Notes: a model not told the origin generated them from the sequence alone. Shown: positions 32,361-41,690, counted from the first letter of the stretch. The stretch is 64,000 nt of DNA from an uncultured Planctomycetota bacterium (GCA_903928115.1 CAIYPP010000109.1:1-64000), one strand, 5' to 3'. A program made the numbers and translations.

Positions 32361-33635
32361 ATGCCGATCTTCCAGTACAAGGCGTACGTCGCCGGCGGTG
32401 GCACGACGACAGGGATCATCGACGCCGACACGGCGCGCGACGCGCGTGCCAAGCTCCGACGGGACAATGTGCTCGTCAGCGAGATCAGCGAGCTCCGCGG
32501 CGGGCAGCGGACGCCGGCCACCTCGGGCGCCGGTAAGTCCAAGGGTCCGAGCGTCTTTGCGCGAATCAACGCCATTCGCGCGGCGAGCACCGGCCCCTCG
32601 TCCGCCAACTTGGAGATCGTCGCAGCGGCCACTCGCCAGCTCGGCACGCTGCTCGGCGCGGGTATCCCGCTGATCGAGGCGCTCAAGGCGCTGATCGAGC
32701 AGACCGAGCACCGCAAGGCGCAGACGATGTTTCGCGAGATCCGCGAGCGCGTGAGCCAAGGCGCGTCCTTGGCCGACGCGCTGGCCGAGCATCGCGCGTG
32801 GTTCAACGACCTCTACGTGAACATGGTCCGCGCAGGTCAGGCGACGGGCAACCTCGACGTCGTCTTCACGCGCCTCGCGGACTACATGCAGGCGCAGCGC
32901 GCGCTGCGTCGCAAGGTGGTGAGCGCGCTCACCTACCCGGCGATGATGGTCGGCATCGGCGTGATCGTCGTCAGCATCCTGATGACCCTCGTCGTGCCCA
33001 AGATCACGGCGATGCTGACGGACACGGGCCAGACCCTGCCCGGACCAACGCGGGTGCTGATCCTGATCAGCGACCTGTTCAAAGGCTATTGGTGGGCCGG
33101 CGCGCTCCTGATCGGCGCGGTTTCGTTCACCTTCGAGCGCATCTATCGGCGCAACGGCAAGGGGCGCCTGTGGATCGACCGCACGCTGCTGCGACTGCCG
33201 GTGCTCGGCGATCTCCTGCGCAAGCAGGCTGTGGCGCGCTTCACTCACACGCTCTCGACGCTCCTGCAGTCCGGCGTTCCGGTCGTGCAGAGCCTCGAGA
33301 TCACGCGCAACGTCGTCGGCAATCGCGTGATCTCGGACGCCACCGAGCTGATCCGCTCGCGCATCGTCGAGGGCACCGACATCGGCACCCCGATGCGCGC
33401 TTCCGGCGCGTTCCCTGCCGTCGTGTGCTACATGGTCCAAGTGGGCGAGCAATCCGGCGAGGTCGAGCAGATGCTCGATCGCATCGGCGCCGCCTACGAC
33501 GAGGAGATCGAGATCACCACGGCGCGTCTGACGAGCGTGCTCGAGCCGATCTTGATCGTGTTCCTCGCCCTGATCGTCGGCTACATCGTCATCTCGATCG
33601 TTCTCCCGATCCTCAAGGTCGGGCAGATCCAGTGA
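32361..33635 (+). CDS. gspF: Type II secretion inner-membrane platform protein GspF
   Basis: The 424-residue protein has the two repeated T2SSF domains (about 90-215 and 290-415) and three membrane segments (near 195-215, 245-265 and 395-415). The first repeat includes LGTLLGAGIPLIEAL and the second LSTLLQSGVPVVQSLEITR; both end in the conserved AGQATGNLD / VGEQSGEVEQML type. It is the polytopic platform that couples GspE to the pseudopilus. A 51-bp gap with a hairpin separates it from gspG. Confidence 0.96.
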   Translation: MPIFQYKAYVAGGGTTTGIIDADTARDARAKLRRDNVLVSEISELRGGQRTPATSGAGKSKGPSVFARINAIRAASTGPSSANLEIVAAATRQLGTLLGAGIPLIEALKALIEQTEHRKAQTMFREIRERVSQGASLADALAEHRAWFNDLYVNMVRAGQATGNLDVVFTRLADYMQAQRALRRKVVSALTYPAMMVGIGVIVVSILMTLVVPKITAMLTDTGQTLPGPTRVLILISDLFKGYWWAGALLIGAVSFTFERIYRRNGKGRLWIDRTLLRLPVLGDLLRKQAVARFTHTLSTLLQSGVPVVQSLEITRNVVGNRVISDATELIRSRIVEGTDIGTPMRASGAFPAVVCYMVQVGEQSGEVEQMLDRIGAAYDEEIEITTARLTSVLEPILIVFLALIVGYIVISIVLPILKVGQIQ

Positions 33636-33660
33636 TCTCGGTCGTCCAAGGCCCCTAGAA

Positions 33661-33677
33661 GCCGCGCCTGTCGCGGC
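33661..33677 (+). other. Intercistronic hairpin between gspF and gspG
   Basis: GCCGCG (33661-33666) and CGCGGC (33672-33677) form a perfect 6-bp stem with a 5-nt loop, ending nine bases before the gspG ATG. Such a position could protect the downstream transcript carrying the major pseudopilin, or adjust its translation. Confidence 0.45.
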
Positions 33678-33686
33678 GAACCCTCC

Positions 33687-34130
33687 ATGAAGCTCTCTCT
33701 CCGCTCCAAGGCACGCCGCGCGCGCGCCGGTTTCTCGCTCGCCGAGCTGATGGTCGTGATCGTGATCCTCGGACTGATCGCGACCTTCGTCGTGCCGAAC
33801 TTGCTCGACCGTCTGACCTTCGCGCAGAAGAAGAAGGCCGAGATGGATATCGCCGCACTCGAACAGGCGATCGACACCTTCGCGATCGAGAACGGCGGCC
33901 GCTACCCGGACAACCTCGAGATCCTCGTGACGCCGGACGACAACGGCCGCACCTTCCTCAAGGGTTTCACCTCGGTCCCCAACGACCCGTGGAACAACCC
34001 TTACGTCTACGAGCCTGCGTCGGCGGGCAGCACGCCCAAGATCATCAGCTACGGCAAGGACGGACAGCCGGGTGGCGAGGGCGACGACGCAGACCTCGAC
34101 AACTTCACGATGCGCAACAAGGAGAAGTGA
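33687..34130 (+). CDS. gspG: Major pseudopilin GspG
   Basis: The 147-residue protein has a 14-residue basic leader and the prepilin cleavage site AG/FSLAELMVV with Glu at mature position 5. The hydrophobic helix runs to about 35. The C-terminal part has the GspG fold: NGGRYPDNLE, the DPWNNPYVYEP strand and the calcium-binding end with GQPGGEGDDADL. It is cleaved and methylated by GspO, and no prepilin peptidase is encoded in the window. It is the main building block of the pseudopilus. Confidence 0.96.
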   Translation: MKLSLRSKARRARAGFSLAELMVVIVILGLIATFVVPNLLDRLTFAQKKKAEMDIAALEQAIDTFAIENGGRYPDNLEILVTPDDNGRTFLKGFTSVPNDPWNNPYVYEPASAGSTPKIISYGKDGQPGGEGDDADLDNFTMRNKEK

Positions 34131-34134
34131 GCGC

Positions 34135-34713
34135 ATGGCGTTCGGGCGGCGCGACAGCGAACGGAGGGCCGGCTTCAGCCTGATCGAGCTGATGCTGGCC
34201 ATCCTCGTCCTCGCGCTGCTCTCGACGCTCGTGTACGTCACTTGGGAGGCGCTGCTCCCGCGCACGCGGCTGAACTCGGCCGTTCGCGAGCTTGCCTCCA
34301 CCCTGCAGGAGACGCGCTCCGACGCCGTCGCTCGCGGCGCAGAGTTCCGCATCGAGTACTACTTCGAGGCCGAAGACGGCCACCCGCGCGGCTACCGCGT
34401 CATCACGCCGTTTCGGGCGGGCGGAGTCGGTGGGCTCGCCGTCAACGACGAAGAGCGCATGGCGCTCGACTGGCACGAGTTGCCCGAGGGCGTCGAGTTC
34501 CAGTCGATTACGATCAGCGGCCAAGTGATCAACCGCGGTCGCTGCGAGGTGCGCTTCGACGCACGCGGCAGCGCCAGCGATCACACCATCGCCTTGCTTC
34601 AAAAGCCCTTCGAGAACGTGTACACGATCGAGGTGCAGGCGCTGACCGGGCTCATTCAGTTCCACGACGGCGAGTTCCAACGGCGTCCGCCGGAGGATCG
34701 GGACTTTCAATGA
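34135..34713 (+). CDS. gspH: Minor pseudopilin GspH
   Basis: The 192-residue product has the prepilin site AG/FSLIELMLAILVLALLS with Glu5, followed by a beta-rich domain of the GspH type (RGAEFRIEYYF, RCEVRFDARGS). It starts four bases after gspG and overlaps gspI by the sequence ATGA. It would cap the pseudopilus tip together with GspI, GspJ and GspK. The fold assignment rests on gene order and general sequence character, so FimT-like naming is also possible. Confidence 0.85.
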   Translation: MAFGRRDSERRAGFSLIELMLAILVLALLSTLVYVTWEALLPRTRLNSAVRELASTLQETRSDAVARGAEFRIEYYFEAEDGHPRGYRVITPFRAGGVGGLAVNDEERMALDWHELPEGVEFQSITISGQVINRGRCEVRFDARGSASDHTIALLQKPFENVYTIEVQALTGLIQFHDGEFQRRPPEDRDFQ

Positions 34714-35381
34714 GCTCACCCACGCGCCGCAAGGGTTTCACGCTAGCTGAGGTCGCCGTCACGATCGCGCTGATCGGCCTCGCCCTCGCGTGGATGCTGC
34801 AGGTGCTCAACGCGAGCAAGCTCAACGCCGCCTACTCGCGCAACTTGAAGCTCTCGCGCGAGCTCGCCCTTCTGACCTTGGGGCAGATCGAGTCCGGGCA
34901 GTTCGCCGATGACATCGACGACGAACGCATCGAGGGGACCTACGCCGAGGAGGGCTATCCGGACTTCTCCTTCGAAGTCGTGCTCGGCGATGAGAACTTC
35001 CGCCCGGATCCCACGGATCAGCGCGCCTTCGACAACTGGCAGTACGAGCGCGACCGCCGCGAGCGTGAGAAGCGCGCCGAGGACTCGAGCAGCGCCTCCG
35101 AGGGCGAGGACGAGGAAGAGGACAAGGCGTACGAGAAGATCCAGATCAAGGTGACCTTCCCCAAGGTGCAGGAGATGCGCAACGAGTACACGCTCGAGCG
35201 CTGGCTGCCCTGGCGACAGCTTCACCCCGAGGAAGCCGCGGCCGACGAAGAGGCCGCTGCTGCAGAGAGCGGCTCGTCCTCGAACCAAAACAACTCTGGC
35301 GGCACCACCGGCGGCAATCGCACGACCGGTGGGCGCTCGGGCGGCACAGGTACTGGCACCAGCGGGGGGACGCGCAAGTGA
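34710..35381 (+). CDS. gspI: Minor pseudopilin GspI with acidic and Gly/Ser/Thr tail
   Basis: The 223-residue protein has the prepilin site KG/FTLAEVAVTIALIGL with Glu5 and then the NLKLSRELALLTLGQIESG helix typical of GspI. Most GspI proteins are about 120-130 residues. Here an acidic, Ser/Glu-rich linker sits at about 110-135, and the last 45 residues are a low-complexity Gly/Ser/Thr/Asn tail. Start ATG at 34710 overlaps the gspH stop; its own stop overlaps gspJ. Confidence 0.85.
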   Translation: MSSPTRRKGFTLAEVAVTIALIGLALAWMLQVLNASKLNAAYSRNLKLSRELALLTLGQIESGQFADDIDDERIEGTYAEEGYPDFSFEVVLGDENFRPDPTDQRAFDNWQYERDRREREKRAEDSSSASEGEDEEEDKAYEKIQIKVTFPKVQEMRNEYTLERWLPWRQLHPEEAAADEEAAAAESGSSSNQNNSGGTTGGNRTTGGRSGGTGTGTSGGTRK

Positions 35382-36346
35382 AACGACTCGCAATGGCTAC
35401 GGCTCGCTCTGCGCGCGCGGCGTTCAGTCTGGTTGAAGTCCTCGTGGCCCTCATGATCGTCAGCGGGATCATGCTGGCGCTGACACAGCTCCTCGAAGCG
35501 ACGCGCATCAGCCGCGACACGATCCACAACATTCAGGAGACCCAGCTCGCGGGGCCCGCGATCATGGACCTCATCGAGCGGGACCTGCGCGGCATTTTCC
35601 TCTACGACCGAGAAGCCGATCAGTCCCTACGCGTGAAGAACCGCGTGCTGCTCGGACGCGATGCGGATCGAGTCGACTTCGTCACGACGACCGACAGCGT
35701 GGTCCTCACCGAGGCCGACCGTCGGTTGGTGCGCGCCGACGTCAACGAGGTCGGCTACGCGCTGCGGCTCTCGCCCAGCGACGACGAGTTCCTCGAGCTT
35801 TATCGCCGCGAGGATTTCGGCATCGATGAAGAGCCCTTCGACGGCGGAACGTACACGTTCCTTCACGACCACGTGAAAAACTTCGAGATCCAGATCTACG
35901 AAGAAGATGGTCAGGATGTCGAGGGCATCGACGACTGGGGTGATGACGAGGAGCACACCGGCTTACCCCGACGCATCGAGATCCGCCTCACGCTCGAGCT
36001 CGCTCCGCGCTTGAGCCATGAGCAGCTGCGCATCGCCCCGGTCGACAAGCGCATCGTGACCTACACGCGCATCGTGCGTTTCAGCGAGGATCTGCTCACT
36101 CAGCTCGAGATCCAGCCCGTTCCCGTCGTACCCGCGATGGTTGCCGCGCAGGACAACAGCTCCGCGGGCAATGCCAACAACAACGCAAACGGTGGCGGCG
36201 GTGGAGGAATGCCCGGCGGCGGAGGCCAGGGAGGCGGAGGCCGTGGCGGTGGCACGGGCGGAGGTTCCACGCGCGGCGGCGGCGTCGGTGGCGCCCAAGG
36301 CGCCCCGGTGGGCGGCGGCGGAGGAGGAACTCGCGGCGGCGGCTGA
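35378..36346 (+). CDS. gspJ: Minor pseudopilin GspJ with Gly-rich tail
   Basis: The 322-residue product starts with GTG overlapping the gspI stop. Its leader ends ARAA/FSLVEVLVALMIVSGI, with Glu5 present but Ala, not the near-invariant Gly, at the cleavage position. Residues about 60-250 form the GspJ domain, including an acidic EEDGQDVEGIDDWGDDEE loop. The last 55-60 residues are almost pure glycine with Arg, Thr and Ser. No gspK, gspL, gspM or gspC follows: the next gene is convergent serS. The remaining system parts must lie elsewhere. Confidence 0.82.
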   Translation: MKRLAMATARSARAAFSLVEVLVALMIVSGIMLALTQLLEATRISRDTIHNIQETQLAGPAIMDLIERDLRGIFLYDREADQSLRVKNRVLLGRDADRVDFVTTTDSVVLTEADRRLVRADVNEVGYALRLSPSDDEFLELYRREDFGIDEEPFDGGTYTFLHDHVKNFEIQIYEEDGQDVEGIDDWGDDEEHTGLPRRIEIRLTLELAPRLSHEQLRIAPVDKRIVTYTRIVRFSEDLLTQLEIQPVPVVPAMVAAQDNSSAGNANNNANGGGGGGMPGGGGQGGGGRGGGTGGGSTRGGGVGGAQGAPVGGGGGGTRGGG

Positions 36347-36360
36347 GCCGCTTGCCGGAC

Positions 36361-37641
36361 TCACGCCAGCGGCTTGCCGAGCGTCGAGCGACCCTGCAGG
36401 TACGACTGCAGCGGCTTGGGAACGCGAACCGTTCCGTCCGCGCATTGGTGGTTCTCCAGAACGCAGATCAGCATGCGCGAGCTCGCGGCGACCGTGTTGT
36501 TGAGCGTGTGGCAGAAGCGCACCTTGCCCTCCGCGTCGCGGTAGCGCAGGTTGAGCCGCCGGGACTGATAGTCGTGGAAGCGGGACGCGGAGTGCGTCTC
36601 GCCGTATCCGCCGCGTGAAGGCATCCAGCTCTCGATGTCGTACTTCTGAATCTGCGGCGCGCCGAGATCCCCGCCGCACACGTTGACGATGCGGTACGGA
36701 ATCTCCAGCGATTGCAGGACGAACTCGGCGTTGTCCACGATCGAGCGATGGTGCTCGATCGAGCGCTCGGGATCGGCGATGTCGAGCACCACCTGCTCCA
36801 CCTTCTGGAACTGGTGCACGCGGTAGAGGCCACGCGTGTCGCGACCGGCCGCGCCCGCTTCGCGGCGATAGCAGGAGGACAGCGCTACGTAGCGCACCGG
36901 CAGGTCGCTCAACGCGAGAACCTCGTCCTGATGCAACGCCGTGACCGGCACCTCGGCCGTGCCGACGAGGCACAGGTCATCTCGACTGTCCGTGCGATAG
37001 GCCTGCTCTTCCCCGCCAGGGAAGTAGCCCGTGCCCACCATCACCTGACTGCGAACGAGCGTCGGCACCGTGAGGGGCGTGAAGCCACGACTCACCATGA
37101 CGTCGAGCGCATAGCGCATGACAGCGCCCTCGAGGAGCGACAGATCGCCCTTCAAGACGTAGTTGCGTGAGCCCGAGATGCGCGCGGCGCGCTCGATCTC
37201 GAGCCAACCCTGCGCCTCGGCGAGTGCCACGTGGTCGCGTGGAGCAAAGTCGAACTTGCGCGGCTCGCCCCAACGCTTCACTTCGACGTTCTCTGTGTCG
37301 TCCTTGCCCTCGGGAACGCCCTCGGCCGGGACGTTGGGAATGCGCAGGAGGCGAGCATCGACGTCCGCCTGCGCGTCGCGCAACTTGCCTTCGAGCTCGC
37401 CGAGCTGCGTCTTGAACGAGTTCACCTCGGCGATGAGCTTGGGACGGTCCGCGGCGGAAGCCTTGCCCACTTCCTTCGAGAGGGCGTTCTGACGCGCACG
37501 CAGCGCGTCCACCTCCGTCTGAAGCCCGCGCGCGGCGGCGTCCGCTGCGAGCAGCCCCTCGACGTCGACTTGGATACGCTTCTTGCGGGCGCCTTCGAGG
37601 ACGGCTTGCGGGTTCTGGCGAATGAACTTGAGGTCGAGCAT
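36361..37641 (-). CDS. serS: Seryl-tRNA synthetase
   Basis: The 426-residue class II synthetase charges tRNA-Ser and tRNA-Sec. The N-terminal coiled-coil arm spans about 30-100 (ALSKEVGKAS... to KLRDAQADVD). The core has motif 2 CYRREAGAAGRDTRGLYR and motif 3 in LNNTVAASSRMLICVLENHQ, where bacterial enzymes usually read LAVGR; the essential Arg is kept. The length matches the family. ATG at 37641 is preceded by a 48-bp gap from the unknown exported protein gene, so it may be cotranscribed with it. It ends 14 bp from the convergent gspJ. Confidence 0.96.
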   Translation of the reverse strand: MLDLKFIRQNPQAVLEGARKKRIQVDVEGLLAADAAARGLQTEVDALRARQNALSKEVGKASAADRPKLIAEVNSFKTQLGELEGKLRDAQADVDARLLRIPNVPAEGVPEGKDDTENVEVKRWGEPRKFDFAPRDHVALAEAQGWLEIERAARISGSRNYVLKGDLSLLEGAVMRYALDVMVSRGFTPLTVPTLVRSQVMVGTGYFPGGEEQAYRTDSRDDLCLVGTAEVPVTALHQDEVLALSDLPVRYVALSSCYRREAGAAGRDTRGLYRVHQFQKVEQVVLDIADPERSIEHHRSIVDNAEFVLQSLEIPYRIVNVCGGDLGAPQIQKYDIESWMPSRGGYGETHSASRFHDYQSRRLNLRYRDAEGKVRFCHTLNNTVAASSRMLICVLENHQCADGTVRVPKPLQSYLQGRSTLGKPLA

Positions 37642-37689
37642 CGGTGCGTTGCGGGGAGGCTTGGGTGGAGTGCGTGGAGAGAAGCGCGA

Positions 37690-39756
37690 TCAGCGCCAGT
37701 CGCTCTCGAGTTCGCCGAACAGCTTGTTTTTCTTCTCCAACAGCTGGAGCTCGACCTTCTCGCCCTTCTCGATCTTGAAGGCGCTGTCGACCGGACGCCA
37801 CGTGTCCATCTCGCTGTACTTGTAGCTGCCATCCTCCTTGCGCTCGAGGAGGTCGAGGACGACGCCCATCTTCTCCGGCTTGCCGCCCTTCTTCGCGCCG
37901 GCCTTGCGGATCGAGACCTCAGGACGCGGCACGCAGTTCCACAGCCGCTCGTAGCGCTCGCGCGCCGAGCCGAGGATGGCGACGCTCTTGCCCTTCACGG
38001 TGACGGCCTCGTCGGAGAGCTCCGTCGCGAAGTCGAGCTTGAAGGGACCGCCGAGCGTGACGACGGTCTCCGCGCCGGCCTTCACGACCCACTTCTTGGT
38101 GTCGCTGCCCGGCACGATCAAACACTTCATCGTCTGCGCCTTCTTCCCCTGCCGCAGCTCGCCCGCGAACAACTCGTACGTGCCTGCAGGGACGCTGACC
38201 GGCTTCTTGGCGGGGTCGACGATGTCGAAGTAGCAGCCGTCGAGCTTGTCGATGCCCTTCAGGATCAGCCATGTCGGCGCCGGCCCCTTGAAGTCGAGCT
38301 TGAGGGTGCCCGTATCGAGCGTCATCGGCGTTGCCTGAATCGTCGTGCCGCCCTTTTGGCTCTCGAGCTGGTACCACGCGCCGTTGAAGTCCGCGTACTT
38401 GCTCCACGGACGCGCACGCTTGGAGGCGCCGACGACCATGCAGTCGTATTCGTACTGGTAGATGCCGTCCGACAGGCCTCCGTAGGAAAAAGGCTTCGGA
38501 GCGCTGCCGTAGACGCCATCCATGTTGTCGTCGATCACGCGCAGCGGCACGCCGTTGACGCTCGCGGTCACGCTGCCGGCATTGAGCACGTAGAAGCGCA
38601 TCTGCAGATCGTCGGGCTGCAGGTTGGTCTGCAGGCCTTGGAAGACGTCCTGCTGGATGCCGGTCCTGAAGACGAAGGCCCAGCGGCGCTTCTCGGCGCC
38701 GTCCCCGAGCTCGAAGTCCACCACCGCCGCGTTGCCGGTGATCGGAATCACCTTGTCCGCCGTACCGTCGCGGTCGAAGTCGAGGGCAACCTTCGAAGGT
38801 TCCGTCCGCAAGACGAGCGGCCCCTTCTCCAACGACTGGAAGACGCCCGAGCTACCCTTCGCGCCGAGCGGAACGATCGGCCAGATCGCGTAGATGTCGT
38901 CGGCGTTGTAGATCGGCCGCTGGACGTCGTCGAGCGTCTTCAGCGCCTCGAAGGCGGTCGTGGCACTGACCGGCGCGGCCGCGGGCTCCAGCTTCGGCTG
39001 CGCCGGAGGCGTCGGAGCGTTCGGGTCCGCGGGTGCGGGCGCCCCGTAGCCCTCGCGCACGAGCCACTCCCAGCGCTGCTTGCACTGGGTGTAGAAGTTG
39101 TGCTTCAGGTCGATCTTCTCGAAGTACTCGGTCGCCTTGCCGTAGTACTCGCAGGTCTTCTTCAGGTCCTCCTGCCCCTTCGCGCGGTACGTGACGTCGT
39201 GACAGATCGCCACCGCGCTCGCGGTCCGCGCCGCCATGAAGTAGTCGCCGATCGCCACAAAGCCGTCGGTGATCGCGACGAACTCGGCCGAGCACAGCTC
39301 GAAGGCCGGGCCCTCCTTCGCGCCGTTGCGGTTCGACTCGAACTTCTGCATCGAAGTGCGGAACTGGTCGATCAGCACGTAGCGCTGCTTGCGATTCTGG
39401 GGGTCGGTCGCCAGCGTCGAGTGATACACATAGATCTTGCTGACGAAGTCGCTCTTGAAGGCGTCCTTCCAGCACTTGGTCAGCATCTCGAACTCCTTCT
39501 CGATCTCATCGGAGTTCGCGGAGGCCATCTGCGCGGCCAGCTCGTCGACGTAGTTGACCGCCTCGTCTTGGTACGACTTGAGAAGCTTGGTGACCTCGTC
39601 GTAGTTGCGGATCGCGATCTGAGGCCGGAGCTTGCTCTTGAACTCCGCGTTTCGGTCCTGCACCGCAGCGACGGCGACAGGCTCCGCCGAGGGCGCGGCG
39701 GTCGGGGAGAGCGGTGCGACAGACCCGAGGCACGCGAGGAGGGTCGAGAGCATCAT
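37690..39756 (-). CDS. Large exported protein of unknown function
   Basis: I do not recognise this 688-residue protein. It begins with a short hydrophobic stretch (MMLSTLLACLGSVAPL) that looks like an export signal and could be a lipobox (LLAC). A Ser/Pro/Ala linker follows. Residues about 40-230 are helical and charged. A Pro/Ala linker near 240 leads to a large beta-rich C-terminal half, which includes an EF-hand-like DFDRDGTADK loop near 330 and PAGTYELFAGELRQG near 540. Lysine content is higher than in neighbouring genes. An in-frame TTG at 39804 would give a longer, more basic leader. A promoter candidate lies at 39857-39886. It probably acts outside the cytosol. Confidence 0.75.
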   Translation of the reverse strand: MMLSTLLACLGSVAPLSPTAAPSAEPVAVAAVQDRNAEFKSKLRPQIAIRNYDEVTKLLKSYQDEAVNYVDELAAQMASANSDEIEKEFEMLTKCWKDAFKSDFVSKIYVYHSTLATDPQNRKQRYVLIDQFRTSMQKFESNRNGAKEGPAFELCSAEFVAITDGFVAIGDYFMAARTASAVAICHDVTYRAKGQEDLKKTCEYYGKATEYFEKIDLKHNFYTQCKQRWEWLVREGYGAPAPADPNAPTPPAQPKLEPAAAPVSATTAFEALKTLDDVQRPIYNADDIYAIWPIVPLGAKGSSGVFQSLEKGPLVLRTEPSKVALDFDRDGTADKVIPITGNAAVVDFELGDGAEKRRWAFVFRTGIQQDVFQGLQTNLQPDDLQMRFYVLNAGSVTASVNGVPLRVIDDNMDGVYGSAPKPFSYGGLSDGIYQYEYDCMVVGASKRARPWSKYADFNGAWYQLESQKGGTTIQATPMTLDTGTLKLDFKGPAPTWLILKGIDKLDGCYFDIVDPAKKPVSVPAGTYELFAGELRQGKKAQTMKCLIVPGSDTKKWVVKAGAETVVTLGGPFKLDFATELSDEAVTVKGKSVAILGSARERYERLWNCVPRPEVSIRKAGAKKGGKPEKMGVVLDLLERKEDGSYKYSEMDTWRPVDSAFKIEKGEKVELQLLEKKNKLFGELESDWR

Positions 39757-39856
39757 GGGGCGGAGCGCGCAGGGCGCGGTTCTACAGGCAGCCCTAAGCT
39801 CCAAGTGGTCGCCGAAGGCACCTCCGAACGATCACCCGACGCGGGCTGCACGCAGG

Positions 39857-39886
39857 AGTCTAGCCTCGCGCCCGAGCAGGTCACAA
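39857..39886 (-). promoter_or_regulatory. Possible promoter of the unknown exported protein gene
   Basis: On the minus strand TTGTGA (39881-39886) and TAGACT (39857-39862) are 18 bp apart. The -35 overlaps the rhomboid stop codon. The leader would be about 95 nt. Confidence 0.4.
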
Positions 39887-40705
39887 TCCGCCGCTGCGTC
39901 GGCCGCTCATCCGCTTCAAGAACTCCCGTTCCCGATCGCTGAGCGAGCCGATCCCTTGCTTGTGGATCCGCTCCAAGAGCTGGTCGAGACGCGCCTCGTC
40001 CTCGGCCGCGCTGGCCTGCCTGCGGGCCTCCTTGCGCGCCGCGGCGGCAGCCCACGGGTCCCACCAGAGGGCACCGCTCTTGGCGAGAGCGAAACCCAGC
40101 GCCGCACCGGCCAAATGGACGAGGTGCGCCACGCCGACCGCACCACGCACGAGCCCGAACAGGTCGAGGCCCACGTAAACTGTTGCGACAAGCCACAACC
40201 GTACGGGGATGAACAGCACGATCACCATGGCCTGCGGTCGCAGAGTTGCCATGGCGACGACGAGCAGGAGCACCGCGCCCGACGCACCGACGACGGGCAG
40301 GCTCTGGCCGAAGAGGAGAGCGACCAAGAGCTGCAGCACGCCGGGCACGACGATGCCAAGGCCATAGATGAGCAGAAACCGCCTAGGTCCCAGCAGGCTC
40401 TCGAGCCACGTCCCGAAGAAATACAAGCCGATCAGGTTGCCCAAGAGGTGCATCGGCTCGTGGGCGCTGTGCAGGAATCCATAGGTGAAGACCTGCCACA
40501 AGGGGAACCACGGCGCGAGTTCGCGCCACATCGGCGCGTTCAGTGCCAGCGCGTTGTGAACCTGCGCAACGAACGGAACCGCGTCGTAGAGAAAGAGGAA
40601 CGGCAGCGCGAGCGCCACGTTGACGACGAGCAGCGCCTTCACGACCGAGGTCATGCGCGGGAGCGCAAACTGACCGGCCGTGTCTGCGGGATCGACGTAC
40701 GCCAT
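39881..40705 (-). CDS. Rhomboid-family intramembrane serine protease
   Basis: The 274-residue membrane protein has six to seven hydrophobic segments and the full rhomboid signature: HLLGN (His86, Asn90), the catalytic Ser142 in VVGASGAV and the partner His197 in HLAGAALG. It would cleave transmembrane substrates within the lipid bilayer; substrates are unknown. The soluble C-terminal tail (about 210-274) is basic and helical, ending LSDREREFLKRMSGRR, a motif often found at the end of planctomycete rhomboids. It lies 12 bp after folD. Confidence 0.93.
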   Translation of the reverse strand: MAYVDPADTAGQFALPRMTSVVKALLVVNVALALPFLFLYDAVPFVAQVHNALALNAPMWRELAPWFPLWQVFTYGFLHSAHEPMHLLGNLIGLYFFGTWLESLLGPRRFLLIYGLGIVVPGVLQLLVALLFGQSLPVVGASGAVLLLVVAMATLRPQAMVIVLFIPVRLWLVATVYVGLDLFGLVRGAVGVAHLVHLAGAALGFALAKSGALWWDPWAAAAARKEARRQASAAEDEARLDQLLERIHKQGIGSLSDREREFLKRMSGRRSGGL

Positions 40706-40717
40706 GTCGCGGGGGCT

Positions 40718-41602
40718 CTAGCGGCCGTACGCCAGATCCAAGTGCCCGCTGCGGCGCGCGGCGGCGGTGAGCGTGTTCGCCATCAACATCGCGATCGTCA
40801 TCGGACCGACGCCGCCGGGCACTGGAGTGATCGCCCCGGCGACCGCGCTCGCCCCAGCGAAGTCGACGTCGCCCACGAGCCGCCCGTCGGCGAGCCGATT
40901 GATGCCGACGTCGAGCACGATCGCGCCGGGTCGAATCCAGTCGGCCTTCACCATCTCCGGGCGCCCCACCGCGGCCACGAGCACGTCGGCTTCGCGGCAC
41001 ACCGCTGGAAGATCGGCGGTCTTGCTGTGGCAGATCGTCACCGTCGCGTCGCGAGCGAGCGCGAGCAGCGCGAACGGCTTGCCCACGAGCATCGAGCGTC
41101 CGATCACGACCACGCGCTTGCCCGCGAGCTTCGCGCCGAGCTGGTCGCACAGCTCGATGCAGCCCGCCGGGGTGCAAGGAACGAGCCCCGGCGCCCCCAT
41201 CGCGAGCGCCGCGACGTTCTCGGGGTGGAGTCCGTCCACATCCTTGGCTGGATCGAGCGCCCGGACGATGGCGTCGGAGTCCAAGCCCTTCGGCAGCGGC
41301 AGCTGCACGAGGATCCCGTGGACGCTCGGGTCGCCGTTGAGCTCGCGAACGAGCGCGAGCAGCTCGCCCTGCGAGATCGTCGCGGGCCGCCGCAGCGTGC
41401 GCACCGCGAAACCCGCCTCGGTCGCGGCCTTGTCCTTGTTCTTGACGTAGACCTGACTCGCGGGATCCTCCCCCACGAGCACGACGACAAGCCCGGGGGT
41501 CACTCCGCGCTGCTTGAGCGCATCACAGCGCTCTCGCACGCGCGCGCGAACCAGCTGAGCGGAAGCCTTGCCATCGATGATGCGCGCACGGGTCTCGATC
41601 AT
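40718..41602 (-). CDS. folD: Bifunctional methylenetetrahydrofolate dehydrogenase/cyclohydrolase
   Basis: The 294-residue cytosolic enzyme interconverts 5,10-methylene-, 5,10-methenyl- and 10-formyl-tetrahydrofolate, which supplies the formyl donor for PurN. Visible motifs are [14 protein letters not shown] with the catalytic Tyr and Lys, [17 protein letters not shown], the NADP-binding [13 protein letters not shown] and the C-terminal [11 protein letters not shown]. Length and motifs are standard. It heads the folD-rhomboid pair. Confidence 0.97.
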   Translation of the reverse strand: MIETRARIIDGKASAQLVRARVRERCDALKQRGVTPGLVVVLVGEDPASQVYVKNKDKAATEAGFAVRTLRRPATISQGELLALVRELNGDPSVHGILVQLPLPKGLDSDAIVRALDPAKDVDGLHPENVAALAMGAPGLVPCTPAGCIELCDQLGAKLAGKRVVVIGRSMLVGKPFALLALARDATVTICHSKTADLPAVCREADVLVAAVGRPEMVKADWIRPGAIVLDVGINRLADGRLVGDVDFAGASAVAGAITPVPGGVGPMTIAMLMANTLTAAARRSGHLDLAYGR

Positions 41603-41690
41603 GTGCCTGCGGGTCCAAGTCGTTGCCGGAAGAGCGTGTGGAGGCGCGCACGATAGCGCTCGCTCCGGCGACCCGCAGCCGCTTTCGTCC

